Shown here piece by piece: positions 1 to 4,899 of a DNA stretch of 6,436 nucleotides. Source of the stretch: Bacillota bacterium (lineage in GTDB: Bacteria > Bacillota > Clostridia > Christensenellales > Borkfalkiaceae). The notes beneath the pieces were generated by a model. That model did no database searches and was not told where the DNA came from. It saw nothing but the letters and a program-made list of their open reading frames with translations. The first letter of the stretch is position 1. The number at the start of each line of letters is the position of its first letter. The position numbers were made by a program, and so were the translations under genes. Where the stretch lies: assembly GCA_003343765.1 (NCBI GenBank), contig QAKO01000047.1, positions 1 to 6,436 of the forward strand, in the 5' to 3' direction.

Positions 1-60
1 AAAGGTTACAAACGCGGCGACAAGGTACTGCGGTTTGCGCAGGTAAAAGTGACGTCGTGA
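1..60 (+). CDS. grpE: GrpE nucleotide exchange factor, C-terminal end only
   Basis: Frame 1 is open from the first base to a TGA at 58-60 and encodes a tail containing GYKRGDKVLRFAQVKV. This matches the conserved last beta-strands of GrpE (pattern GY-x-x-GD-[KR]-VLR-[PF]-A-x-VKV). GrpE is the cytosolic exchange factor that releases ADP from DnaK and restarts the Hsp70 cycle. Only 19 residues are visible; the dimerising helices and the start lie outside the window. The position directly upstream of dnaK in the same direction is the standard Firmicutes order hrcA-grpE-dnaK-dnaJ and supports the call. The identification rests on a short segment plus synteny, but the two agree. Confidence 0.88.
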   Translation, partial: KGYKRGDKVLRFAQVKVTS

Positions 61-73
61 ATAAAAAAAGTCA

Positions 74-93
74 AAACGGGGCGAAAGCCGTTT
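74..93 (+). other. small hairpin in the grpE-dnaK gap
   Basis: Arms AAACGG (74-79) and CCGTTT (88-93) are complementary. An alternative fold puts a GAAA tetraloop on a GGC/GCC stem (80-82 with 87-89) above an AAAC/GTTT base. No T-run follows on the + strand, so it is not an intrinsic terminator for grpE. A T-rich stretch would follow on the - strand, but no gene arrives from that side. It may be an mRNA processing or stability element between the two genes. The 92-base gap holds no CIRCE operator and no convincing SigA promoter, so dnaK is probably read from upstream. Confidence 0.3.
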
Positions 94-152
94 AAAAATA
101 AAAAAAATCCAAATTAGTTAATATCTTTTTCAGGATAGAAGGAGTATATATT

Positions 153-1952
153 ATGGGAAAAGTCATTGGTATTGATTTAGGGACAACGAACTCATGTGTA
201 GCCGTTATGGAAGGCGGCGAAGCGGTGGTAATTCCCAATCCGGAAGGAGCGCGCACAACGCCTTCTGTTGTGGCGTTCCAGAAAGACGGGCAGAGAATAG
301 TGGGGCAGGTAGCGAAGCGTCAGGCGGTAGCGAATCCTGACCGTACGGTTATATCGATCAAGCGCCATATGGGCAGTGATTATAAAGTAGACATCGACGG
401 CAAGAAGTATTCGCCGCAGGAGATTTCGGCGATGATTCTTGCGAAGCTGAAGGCAGATGCGGAGAGTTATCTTGGCAGCAAAGTGACGGATGCGGTTATC
501 ACATGTCCTGCATACTTTACGGACAGCCAGCGTCAGGCGACGAAGGACGCGGGCAAGATCGCAGGGCTGAACGTTCTGCGTATCATCAACGAACCGACGG
601 CGGCAGCGCTTGCGTACGGTTTGGATAAAGATTCGACCAACCACAAAGTCATGATTTATGACTTGGGCGGCGGCACGTTCGATGTATCGATTTTGGAGAT
701 CGGTGACGGCGTATTCGAAGTTCTTGCGACGAACGGCAACAACATGCTGGGCGGCGATGATTTTGATAAGCGCATCATGGATTATCTGGTAGACGAATTC
801 AAGAGCAAGGAAGGCATTGATCTTTCGAAAGACAAGATGGCGATGCAGCGTCTGAAAGAGGCGGCGGAGAAAGCGAAGATCGAACTTTCGGGCATGACGA
901 CGACGAACATCAACCTGCCGTTCATCACGGCGACGGCGGAAGGGCCGAAGCATTTGGACGTAGACCTTACGCGTCAGAAATTCGATGCTTTGACGGCGGA
1001 CTTGGTCGAGAAGACGAGCGAGCCGATGCGTCTTGCGATGAAAGATGCGGGTCTTTCGTACAGCGATATTGACAAAGTGATTCTGGTCGGCGGGTCAACG
1101 CGTATTCCTGCGGTCGTAGAGAAAGTGAAGCAGATCACGGGCAAAGAGCCGTTCAAGGGTATCAACCCGGACGAATGTGTTGCGATCGGTGCGGCGATTC
1201 AGGGCGGTGTATTGTCGGGCGAAGTCAAAGACGTATTGCTTCTGGACGTTATGCCTTTGTCGTTGGGTATTGAAACGCTGGGCGGCGTGTTCACGAAGCT
1301 GATCGAGCGTAACACGACGATTCCTGCAAAGAAATCGCAGGTATTCTCGACGGCGGCGGATAACCAGACGCAGGTTGACATTCATATTTTGCAGGGCGAG
1401 CGTGAATTTGCGAAGGATAACAAGACGCTCGGCAGATTTGAACTGACGGGTATTCCTCCGGCACCGCGCGGAGTACCGCAGATCGAAGTTACGTTCGATG
1501 TGGATGCGAACGGTATCGTACACGTGACGGCGAAAGATCTCGGCACGCAGAAGAGTACGGATATCACGATCACGTCGAGTACGAATCTTTCGGAAGCGGA
1601 TATTGACAAAGCGGTTAAAGAAGCGGAGCAGTACGCGGAAGAAGATAAGAAGCGTAAAGAGAAAGTTGACAATAAGAACAAGCTGGACGGCATGATCTTC
1701 ACGGTTGAGAAGTCGATCAATGAATTGGGCGACAAACTTTCTGCGGAAGACAAGGCGCAGTTGGAAGAGCTTGTGAAGAATGCGAAAGAAGAGCTTGCAT
1801 CTGACGATGACGATCGTATCAAAGCGGCTACGGAAAAACTTACGAACGAGAGCCAGCAGATCTTTGCGAAGATCTACCAGCAGACGGCGGGCGCGCAGGG
1901 CAATCCTGGTGCGAACGGAAACGGCGACGATACTGAATTCCATCAGCAGTAA
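153..1952 (+). CDS. dnaK: Molecular chaperone DnaK (Hsp70)
   Basis: ATP-dependent cytosolic chaperone that binds exposed hydrophobic peptides, working with DnaJ and GrpE. The protein has 599 residues, slightly under the usual 610-640. The nucleotide-binding domain covers about residues 1-360: phosphate-1 loop GIDLGTTNSC (6-15), phosphate-2 motif DLGGGTFD (170-177) and adenosine motif VGGSTRIP (312-319). The hydrophobic interdomain linker VLLLD is at 361-365, followed by MPLSLGIET, where most DnaKs have TPLSLGIET. The substrate-binding beta-sandwich and helical lid follow to about residue 570. The NBD lacks the roughly 24-residue insert of Gram-negative DnaK, a Gram-positive trait. The C-terminus is a short Gly/Asn linker ending in TEFHQQ, without the usual acidic EEV-like tail. 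The start is set by AGAAGGAG (137-144) eight bases upstream. Expression is probably from a promoter upstream of grpE or hrcA. Confidence 0.99.
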   Translation: MGKVIGIDLGTTNSCVAVMEGGEAVVIPNPEGARTTPSVVAFQKDGQRIVGQVAKRQAVANPDRTVISIKRHMGSDYKVDIDGKKYSPQEISAMILAKLKADAESYLGSKVTDAVITCPAYFTDSQRQATKDAGKIAGLNVLRIINEPTAAALAYGLDKDSTNHKVMIYDLGGGTFDVSILEIGDGVFEVLATNGNNMLGGDDFDKRIMDYLVDEFKSKEGIDLSKDKMAMQRLKEAAEKAKIELSGMTTTNINLPFITATAEGPKHLDVDLTRQKFDALTADLVEKTSEPMRLAMKDAGLSYSDIDKVILVGGSTRIPAVVEKVKQITGKEPFKGINPDECVAIGAAIQGGVLSGEVKDVLLLDVMPLSLGIETLGGVFTKLIERNTTIPAKKSQVFSTAADNQTQVDIHILQGEREFAKDNKTLGRFELTGIPPAPRGVPQIEVTFDVDANGIVHVTAKDLGTQKSTDITITSSTNLSEADIDKAVKEAEQYAEEDKKRKEKVDNKNKLDGMIFTVEKSINELGDKLSAEDKAQLEELVKNAKEELASDDDDRIKAATEKLTNESQQIFAKIYQQTAGAQGNPGANGNGDDTEFHQQ

Positions 1953-1997
1953 TTGGGTAGAGAAAGCCGTAAAAATCTGAACGATAGAAAGAGCGAT

Positions 1998-2021
1998 AAT
2001 GCCGTGAATTTTCACGGCATT
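1998..2021 (+). other. dnaK-dnaJ intergenic hairpin 1
   Basis: AATGCCGTGA (1998-2007) pairs perfectly with TCACGGCATT (2012-2021) around a 4-base loop, 45 bases after the dnaK stop. No U-tract follows, so it does not look like a classical intrinsic terminator. It could protect the 3' end of a processed dnaK transcript, or cause partial attenuation so that dnaK outnumbers dnaJ. The function is inference; the pairing is read directly. Confidence 0.6.
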
Positions 2022-2045
2022 ACTGCACATACGGGCGGAAACGTG

Positions 2046-2090
2046 GCATACGTGATGCTGTTTTTGATAAAAAAACGGCATCACGTATGC
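2046..2090 (+). other. dnaK-dnaJ intergenic hairpin 2, long
   Basis: GCATACGTGATGC (2046-2058) is perfectly complementary to GCATCACGTATGC (2078-2090). Inside, pairing continues through a T-G wobble, a G-C pair and five T-A pairs, giving about 20 pairs and a 5-base loop (2066-2070). No T-run follows on either strand. The hairpin ends 51 bases before the dnaJ start. The likely role is setting the dnaK/dnaJ ratio by blocking exonucleases or serving as a processing site; no direct evidence is available here. Confidence 0.65.
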
Positions 2091-2141
2091 AAGAAATGAC
2101 TGCAAGGGGCATAAGTTTTTAAGGACAGGAGCAGGTGCGAA

Positions 2142-3293
2142 ATGGCAGATAAAAATTATTACGAGATACTCGGCGTAGACAGGAAAGCGACGGAGGCGGA
2201 CATTAAATCCGCGTACCGCAAGCTGGTCAAGATGTACCACCCCGACCTGCATCCGAACGATGCGAATGCGGCGGCGAAGTTCAAGGAAGTCAACGAAGCG
2301 AACGAGGTATTGTCTGATCCGCAGAAGCGTGCGGCGTATGATTACGAACTGGATCATCCGGGGATGCGCGGCGGAGCGGGCGGATTTTCGGGTTTTGGCG
2401 GAGCGGGCGGATTTTCGGGCTTCGGCGGATTCAGCGATATATTCAACGATATTTTTTCGGGTTTCGGAGGCGGCGGAGCGCAGCAGACAGCGGCGGCGCA
2501 GGGTGAAGACATCACGAAGGAAGTGGTGCTGAGCTTTTTGGATGCGGCGAAAGGCTGTACGAAAGAAGTGCGGTATTACCGTAACGAACCTTGTCCGACC
2601 TGTAAAGGAACGGGCGCGAAGAACGGTACGGCATATAAGACGTGCGACAAGTGCGGCGGATCGGGTCAGGTGCGATATACGCAGGATACTTTGTTCGGAA
2701 GGACGATCCGTATGGCAACGTGCGACGCTTGCGGCGGAACGGGCAAGAAGATCACGGATATGTGTCCCGATTGTAAAGGAAAGGGATATGTCCGCAAGGA
2801 AACGGTGGTCACGCTGAACATTCCAGCAGGGGCAGACACGAACAGTTATATCCGAAAGAAAGGATTCGGGCAGGCTTCGGCGCGAGGGGGTGTTCCCGGC
2901 GATCTGATCGTGATATTCCGCGTCGAGCCGCATAAGATATTCAAGCGCAAAGACAAAGATTTGTATATAGAATTGCCGATATCTTACAAGACGGCGGTTT
3001 TGGGCGGAAAGATTCGCGTACCGGGAATCGACGATACGTTTGAATATCTGATTCCCGAAGGAACGCAGAGCGGCACGGTATTCTGTGTGCGGGGCAAAGG
3101 TCTGAAAACGCGGGTCGGAACGGGAAATATGTACATTACCGTACAGGTGGAAGTGCCTACAAAGCTAACGCGCGATCAGAAAAAGGCGCTGGAAGAACTG
3201 GACGGACAGTTTGACATCAAGCAAACGGCGAAGATGCGCACTTTCAAAGACAATATGCAAGCAATGTACGGCGTAGATCCGTATAAGAATTAA
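2142..3293 (+). CDS. dnaJ: Co-chaperone DnaJ (Hsp40, type I)
   Basis: Cytosolic Hsp40 that delivers unfolded clients to DnaK and stimulates its ATPase. At 383 residues it has normal length and complete type I architecture. The J domain spans about 5-72 with the essential HPD at 33-35. A Gly/Phe-rich linker spans about 75-112 and contains a tandem duplicated segment. Four zinc-binding CxxCxGxG repeats start at Cys151, Cys168, Cys194 and Cys208, with all eight cysteines present. Two C-terminal beta-domains for client binding and the dimerisation tail follow. The gap between the second and third zinc repeats is a few residues longer than in E. coli DnaJ. The start is supported by AGGAG at 2127-2131, ten bases upstream. 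The gene lies 189 bases behind dnaK and is presumably cotranscribed; its stop codon is part of the following terminator arm. Confidence 0.99.
   Translation: MADKNYYEILGVDRKATEADIKSAYRKLVKMYHPDLHPNDANAAAKFKEVNEANEVLSDPQKRAAYDYELDHPGMRGGAGGFSGFGGAGGFSGFGGFSDIFNDIFSGFGGGGAQQTAAAQGEDITKEVVLSFLDAAKGCTKEVRYYRNEPCPTCKGTGAKNGTAYKTCDKCGGSGQVRYTQDTLFGRTIRMATCDACGGTGKKITDMCPDCKGKGYVRKETVVTLNIPAGADTNSYIRKKGFGQASARGGVPGDLIVIFRVEPHKIFKRKDKDLYIELPISYKTAVLGGKIRVPGIDDTFEYLIPEGTQSGTVFCVRGKGLKTRVGTGNMYITVQVEVPTKLTRDQKKALEELDGQFDIKQTAKMRTFKDNMQAMYGVDPYKN
2370..2423 (+). repeat. 27-bp tandem duplication inside dnaJ
   Basis: Two adjacent 27-base units (2370-2396 and 2397-2423) match at 25 of 27 positions, and both differences are T to C. 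Each unit encodes about nine residues of the Gly/Phe linker (core GGFSGF). A partial third unit (GGFSD) follows. The reading frame is kept, so the repeat only lengthens the flexible linker. Confidence 0.85.
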
Positions 3294-3340
3294 TAAAAAA
3301 TCGGATGTTTTCGATAATGAAAACATCCGATTTTTTATTA
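3291..3340. terminator. bidirectional intrinsic terminator, dnaJ / HTH regulator 1
   Basis: Bases 3291-3312 and 3319-3340 are perfect reverse complements (22 bp) around the loop GATAAT. The GC-containing core TCGGATGTTTTC is flanked by A6 on the left and T6 on the right, so each strand carries a hairpin followed by a U-tract. The left arm starts with the TAA stop of dnaJ. The stop of the convergent regulator gene begins at 3343 and ends at 3341, directly next to the right arm. It therefore ends both convergent transcripts. Confidence 0.95.
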
Positions 3341-3574
3341 TTAATTTTTCGTAATACCTAAAATTACATCTGCGGAAACATCAAGAAAAATACAAAGTTT
3401 TGCCAGAGTGTCCAAAGCAGGAAAGACATCTTTGTTCATGTATGCAGATATGGTTTTTTCAGAAACACCGACGGCATAACCAATTTCTTTTTGTTTAAAA
3501 TGGCTTTTTTGAATTGCTTCTCGTAATCTTGTTTGGATATTTCTCAATTCAAGTCTGGTGTTAAGCTGTTTCAT
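3341..3574 (-). CDS. Small Xre/Cro-CI-like HTH regulator 1
   Basis: A 77-residue protein consisting almost only of an HTH_3/Xre fold, so probably a dimeric DNA-binding repressor. The helix-turn-helix lies at about residues 28-47, with recognition helix SEKTISAYMN (38-47). The segment NKDVFPALDTLAKLCIFLDV is the typical pair of following helices of Xre proteins, where a small helical domain packs and a residue like D65 precedes the final turn. The ILG-[IV]-TKN end is typical of short Clostridia Xre proteins. An in-frame ATG at 3598 exists, but AGGAG at 3587-3583 sits eight bases before the ATG at 3574, so the shorter form is preferred. It is a paralogue of the neighbouring regulator 2 (49 of 65 aligned residues identical). 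No effector domain is present; the target is unknown, with self-regulation likely. Confidence 0.88.
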   Translation of the reverse strand: MKQLNTRLELRNIQTRLREAIQKSHFKQKEIGYAVGVSEKTISAYMNKDVFPALDTLAKLCIFLDVSADVILGITKN

Positions 3575-3582
3575 TTCAAAAA

Positions 3583-3587
3583 CTCCT
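3583..3587 (-). promoter_or_regulatory. ribosome-binding site that fixes the regulator 1 start
   Basis: On the - strand AAAAGGAG precedes ATG 3574 with an eight-base spacer after AGGAG. It lies inside the longer reading frame that would begin at 3598, which itself has no Shine-Dalgarno sequence and would begin only about ten bases after the predicted transcript start. This argues for translation from 3574. Confidence 0.8.
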
Positions 3588-3599
3588 TTTGGTTGCATC

Positions 3600-3620
3600 T
3601 GTCAGTTTCATGACATTATA
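3600..3620 (-). promoter_or_regulatory. promoter -10 and overlapping dyad operator of regulator 1
   Basis: On the - strand a perfect TATAAT (3620-3615) lies upstream of the gene; no good -35 box is seen at 16-18 bases. Directly downstream is TGTCA-N6-TGACA (3600-3615), a 16-bp dyad sharing one base with the -10 box and covering the expected transcription start near 3608. A repressor bound there would block the promoter, as expected for an autoregulated Xre protein. The -10 is clear; the operator role is inference. Confidence 0.5.
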
Positions 3621-3672
3621 AGATAAACAAAAGAAAAGTTTTTGAAATCGTCTAACAGGACAATATTTATTT

Positions 3673-3714
3673 AAAAAATTAACTGCTTTTGCAAAAGGTT
3701 CTGCGTTTGCAGTT
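3673..3714 (-). terminator. possible weak terminator behind regulator 2
   Basis: On the - strand AACTGC (3714-3709) can pair with GCAGTT (3686-3681) over a 22-base loop, followed by a run of six T (3678-3673). The stem is short, and a competing small hairpin CTGC-AAAC-GCAG can form. It could end the regulator 2 transcript and leave regulator 1 to its own promoter, but the structure is marginal. Confidence 0.3.
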
Positions 3715-3733
3715 GATTCTTTCTTAAAAATAA

Positions 3734-3961
3734 TTAATTTTTCGTGACGCCTAAAATAAAGTCCGCGGAAACATCGAGAAAAATACAAAGTTTTGCCAGA
3801 GTGTCCAAAGCAGGGAATACATCTTTATTCATGTACTTTGATACGGTTTGCTCGCATACTCCGATCGCTTGTGCGATATCACGTTGCGAATAGGGGCTGA
3901 GCTGAATTGCTTCCCGAAGCCGTTTTTGAATGTCCTTCATTTCAATATCCATGTTTTCCAT
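3734..3961 (-). CDS. Small Xre/Cro-CI-like HTH regulator 2
   Basis: A 75-residue Xre-type DNA-binding protein. The HTH is at about residues 26-45, with recognition helix CEQTVSKYMN (36-45). A 25-residue stretch from Y43 to D67 is identical to regulator 1. The recognition helices differ at several exposed positions (S/C, K/Q, I/V, A/K), so the two proteins probably read different operators. Start choice is uncertain: ATGs lie at 3961, 3952 and 3940 and none has a strong Shine-Dalgarno. The first two give a length like the paralogue; GGA-rich bases precede the second and third. The gene is divergent from the Rho_N-like gene, and the shared region carries three operator-like sites, one of them 10-26 bases upstream of the first ATG. 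It is probably a repressor of itself and of the divergent gene. Confidence 0.88.
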   Translation of the reverse strand: MENMDIEMKDIQKRLREAIQLSPYSQRDIAQAIGVCEQTVSKYMNKDVFPALDTLAKLCIFLDVSADFILGVTKN

Positions 3962-3970
3962 ATTAAAATA

Positions 3971-3987
3971 ATCGCATAATATGCGAT
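3971..3987. promoter_or_regulatory. operator-like site 1, perfect palindrome
   Basis: ATCGCAT-AAT-ATGCGAT is a perfect 7-3-7 palindrome just upstream of regulator 2. It matches site 3 at 13 of 17 positions and site 2 at 10 of 17 in the same orientation. Size and symmetry suit a dimeric Xre repressor. It falls in the presumed leader or promoter of regulator 2, so it is a candidate autoregulatory operator. Confidence 0.65.
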
Positions 3988-4000
3988 AAATTGCTGGATA

Positions 4001-4017
4001 TTAGTATATTGTGCAAG
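4001..4017. promoter_or_regulatory. operator-like site 2, with candidate -10 of regulator 2
   Basis: TTAGTATATTGTGCAAG matches site 3 at 14 of 17 positions. The similarity continues downstream, so that GTATATTGTGCAAGTTTTT at 4004-4022 recurs with one change at 4085-4103. Read on the - strand, the site contains TATACT (4008-4003), a good -10 box for regulator 2, though no -35 is apparent. Binding here would shut off the regulator 2 promoter. Its centre lies 30 bp from site 1, about three helical turns. Confidence 0.55.
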
Positions 4018-4041
4018 TTTTTTTTTGATTTATAAAATAAT

Positions 4042-4064
4042 TTGCTTGACAAAATTTGAAGCAA
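4042..4064. promoter_or_regulatory. inverted repeat over the -35 box
   Basis: TTGCTT (4042-4047) and AAGCAA (4059-4064) are perfect inverted arms separated by 11 bases, enclosing the -35 box of the + strand promoter. The right arm reads into GCAAGT, the same six bases that end operator-like sites 2 and 3, so it may hold additional half-sites. It could equally be chance in AT-rich DNA. Confidence 0.35.
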
Positions 4065-4075
4065 GTCATTATAAT
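4046..4075 (+). promoter_or_regulatory. SigA promoter of the Rho_N-like gene
   Basis: Consensus -35 TTGACA (4046-4051) and consensus -10 TATAAT (4070-4075) are separated by 18 bases. The start of transcription is expected near 4082, giving a leader of about 64 bases. Both boxes match the consensus fully, so the promoter should be strong unless repressed, and operator-like site 3 sits at its start point. Confidence 0.85.
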
Positions 4076-4081
4076 TAAAGT

Positions 4082-4098
4082 ATCGTATAATGTGCAAG
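4082..4098. promoter_or_regulatory. operator-like site 3 at the transcription start
   Basis: ATCGTATAATGTGCAAG resembles the palindromic site 1 (13 of 17) and site 2 (14 of 17). It begins at the expected +1 of the consensus promoter upstream, the classic position for a blocking repressor. It also contains a second TATAAT (4086-4091), which has no -35 at normal spacing. Confidence 0.6.
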
Positions 4099-4145
4099 TT
4101 TTTATATATTAAAAGCGGATAATTTTTTTTAAAGAGTGGGAGAAG

Positions 4146-4622
4146 ATGACAGAGGAAGAATTATTAAAAATCTATGAAGATATCTATTTGTATTTAAAGC
4201 AAAAGAGCATCCACGAATTGCGATCCTACGGGCGCGCATTCTGTGTAAAGTCGCCGTCTTCATATAAAAAGCACGATCTGATCATGTGTATTATCCGTAT
4301 CGGGTCGGGAGAAGAGAGCGCACCTGCAAGAAGCATCAGAGGGGCGCGTCCGAAAATGCAGGAAGTTGCAGCGGAAGATATAAAGCGTCTGAAAAATATG
4401 TTTTTAGGCGAAGAAAATACGAATGTACAGGTGGAAAACGATCTTTCGGCGAGCGGCGATGAAGCGCAAAATTTGGCGGAAGATTGTGTTCAGACTTCAG
4501 CGGAACAGAATAATTCCCCTAAATTTTCGCTGTCCGATCTGATAGACGGAGAATATCAGTTTCACGGCACTTTGAAGATCGAAGGAAAAAGTATTTGCAT
4601 TAAGCTGGAATCGGCAGAATAA
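4146..4622 (+). CDS. Small acidic protein with Rho_N/SAP-like N-terminus, function unknown
   Basis: A 158-residue soluble protein without signal peptide or membrane segment. Residues about 12-52 (LKQKSIHELRSYGRAFCVKS, then a KKHDLIMCII stretch) follow the Rho termination factor N-terminal/SAP-like pattern: a helix, the LR turn, and K-x-x-LI-x-x-I. That fold usually binds nucleic acid. A basic patch (RSIRGARPK, 62-70) follows, then an acidic Glu/Asp/Asn/Gln-rich and probably disordered middle (about 85-125), and a short possible beta-strand end (DGEYQFHGTLKIEGKSICIK). It is far too short for Rho, and the ATPase core is absent. GGGAG at 4138-4142 precedes the ATG by only three bases, a close spacing. 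A consensus SigA promoter and operator-like sites lie upstream and an intrinsic terminator directly behind, so it is a single-gene unit divergent from regulator 2. The domain assignment is moderately sure; the role is not known. Confidence 0.85.
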   Translation: MTEEELLKIYEDIYLYLKQKSIHELRSYGRAFCVKSPSSYKKHDLIMCIIRIGSGEESAPARSIRGARPKMQEVAAEDIKRLKNMFLGEENTNVQVENDLSASGDEAQNLAEDCVQTSAEQNNSPKFSLSDLIDGEYQFHGTLKIEGKSICIKLESAE

Positions 4623-4629
4623 GTTTTTG

Positions 4630-4659
4630 CCCGCGCCGCAATTTTGCGGCGCGGGTTTT
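4630..4659 (+). terminator. intrinsic terminator of the Rho_N-like gene
   Basis: CCCGCGCCGC (4630-4639) pairs perfectly with GCGGCGCGGG (4646-4655) around AATTTT and is followed by TTTT (4656-4659). It starts eight bases after the stop codon. This very stable GC stem stands out from the AT-rich surroundings and should isolate the module from prmA. Confidence 0.92.
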
Positions 4660-4817
4660 GCAATTTATAACATTTTAAAACGGAATTTGCCGTTGCCAAT
4701 ACAAAATTTTGTCAAATCATTGGTTCTTTCCCGTAAAAATTCGCAAAAAAATAAAAAATGCAGAAAAATTCGTGCAAGGGGAGAAATATGGGGCAATCGT
4801 ATTTGTCTGTAAAGCGG

Positions 4818-4846
4818 TTGACGAATCCCGCAAAAACGAGTACAAT
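4818..4846 (+). promoter_or_regulatory. SigA promoter of prmA-rsmE
   Basis: -35 TTGACG (4818-4823) and -10 TACAAT (4841-4846) have the ideal 17-base spacing, each one base from consensus. The start is expected near 4853, giving a leader of about 47 bases before the prmA ATG. The remainder of the 240-base gap between terminator and prmA shows only AT-rich DNA, a 12-bp palindrome ACAAAATTTTGT (4701-4712) and a doubtful small reading frame. Confidence 0.8.
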
Positions 4847-4899
4847 ATTAGAAGATAAAAAAGTTTGCGGCGGATATAAGCCCCGAAAAGGAAAGACGG

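Larger units (their letters stand above)
3341..3961 (-). repeat. tandem gene duplication of the HTH regulators
   Basis: The two regulator genes align without gaps at an offset of 393 bases over their 3' two thirds. The longest identical stretch is 38 bases (3384-3421 equals 3777-3814) and encodes part of the conserved C-terminal helices. The 5' ends, encoding the first helix and the recognition helix, have diverged more. This indicates duplication followed by divergence of DNA specificity, or later gene conversion of the 3' part. Confidence 0.85.

Noticed and set aside
61..152. Heat-shock CIRCE operator or separate promoter before dnaK
   Set aside because: No TTAGCACTC-N9-GAGTGCTAA element and no paired -35/-10 boxes are seen; control is expected further upstream.
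192..953. 253-codon open frame antisense to dnaK
   Set aside because: Shadow of dnaK codon use; Arg-rich composition and no ribosome-binding site or promoter noticed.
2064..2091. Possible promoter TTGATA-N16-TATGCA ahead of dnaJ
   Set aside because: The boxes fall inside the strong hairpin and the -10 is poor; more likely chance.
1095..2933. 612-codon open frame on the - strand across dnaK and dnaJ
   Set aside because: It lies opposite two certain genes, is Arg/Phe-rich and resembles no family. Long antisense frames opposite Hsp70 genes are a known effect of their codon bias.
3341..3598. Longer start (ATG 3598) for regulator 1
   Set aside because: No Shine-Dalgarno before 3598, whereas AGGAG with ideal spacing precedes ATG 3574.
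3576..3788. 70-codon - strand frame between the two regulators
   Set aside because: It starts inside regulator 2 out of frame and runs through the AT-rich gap; its N-terminal part is only a shifted reading of the conserved regulator sequence.
3294..4145. Prophage, transposon or toxin-antitoxin locus
   Set aside because: No integrase, transposase, terminal repeats, attachment duplications or recognisable toxin is present; only small HTH regulators recall phage switches.
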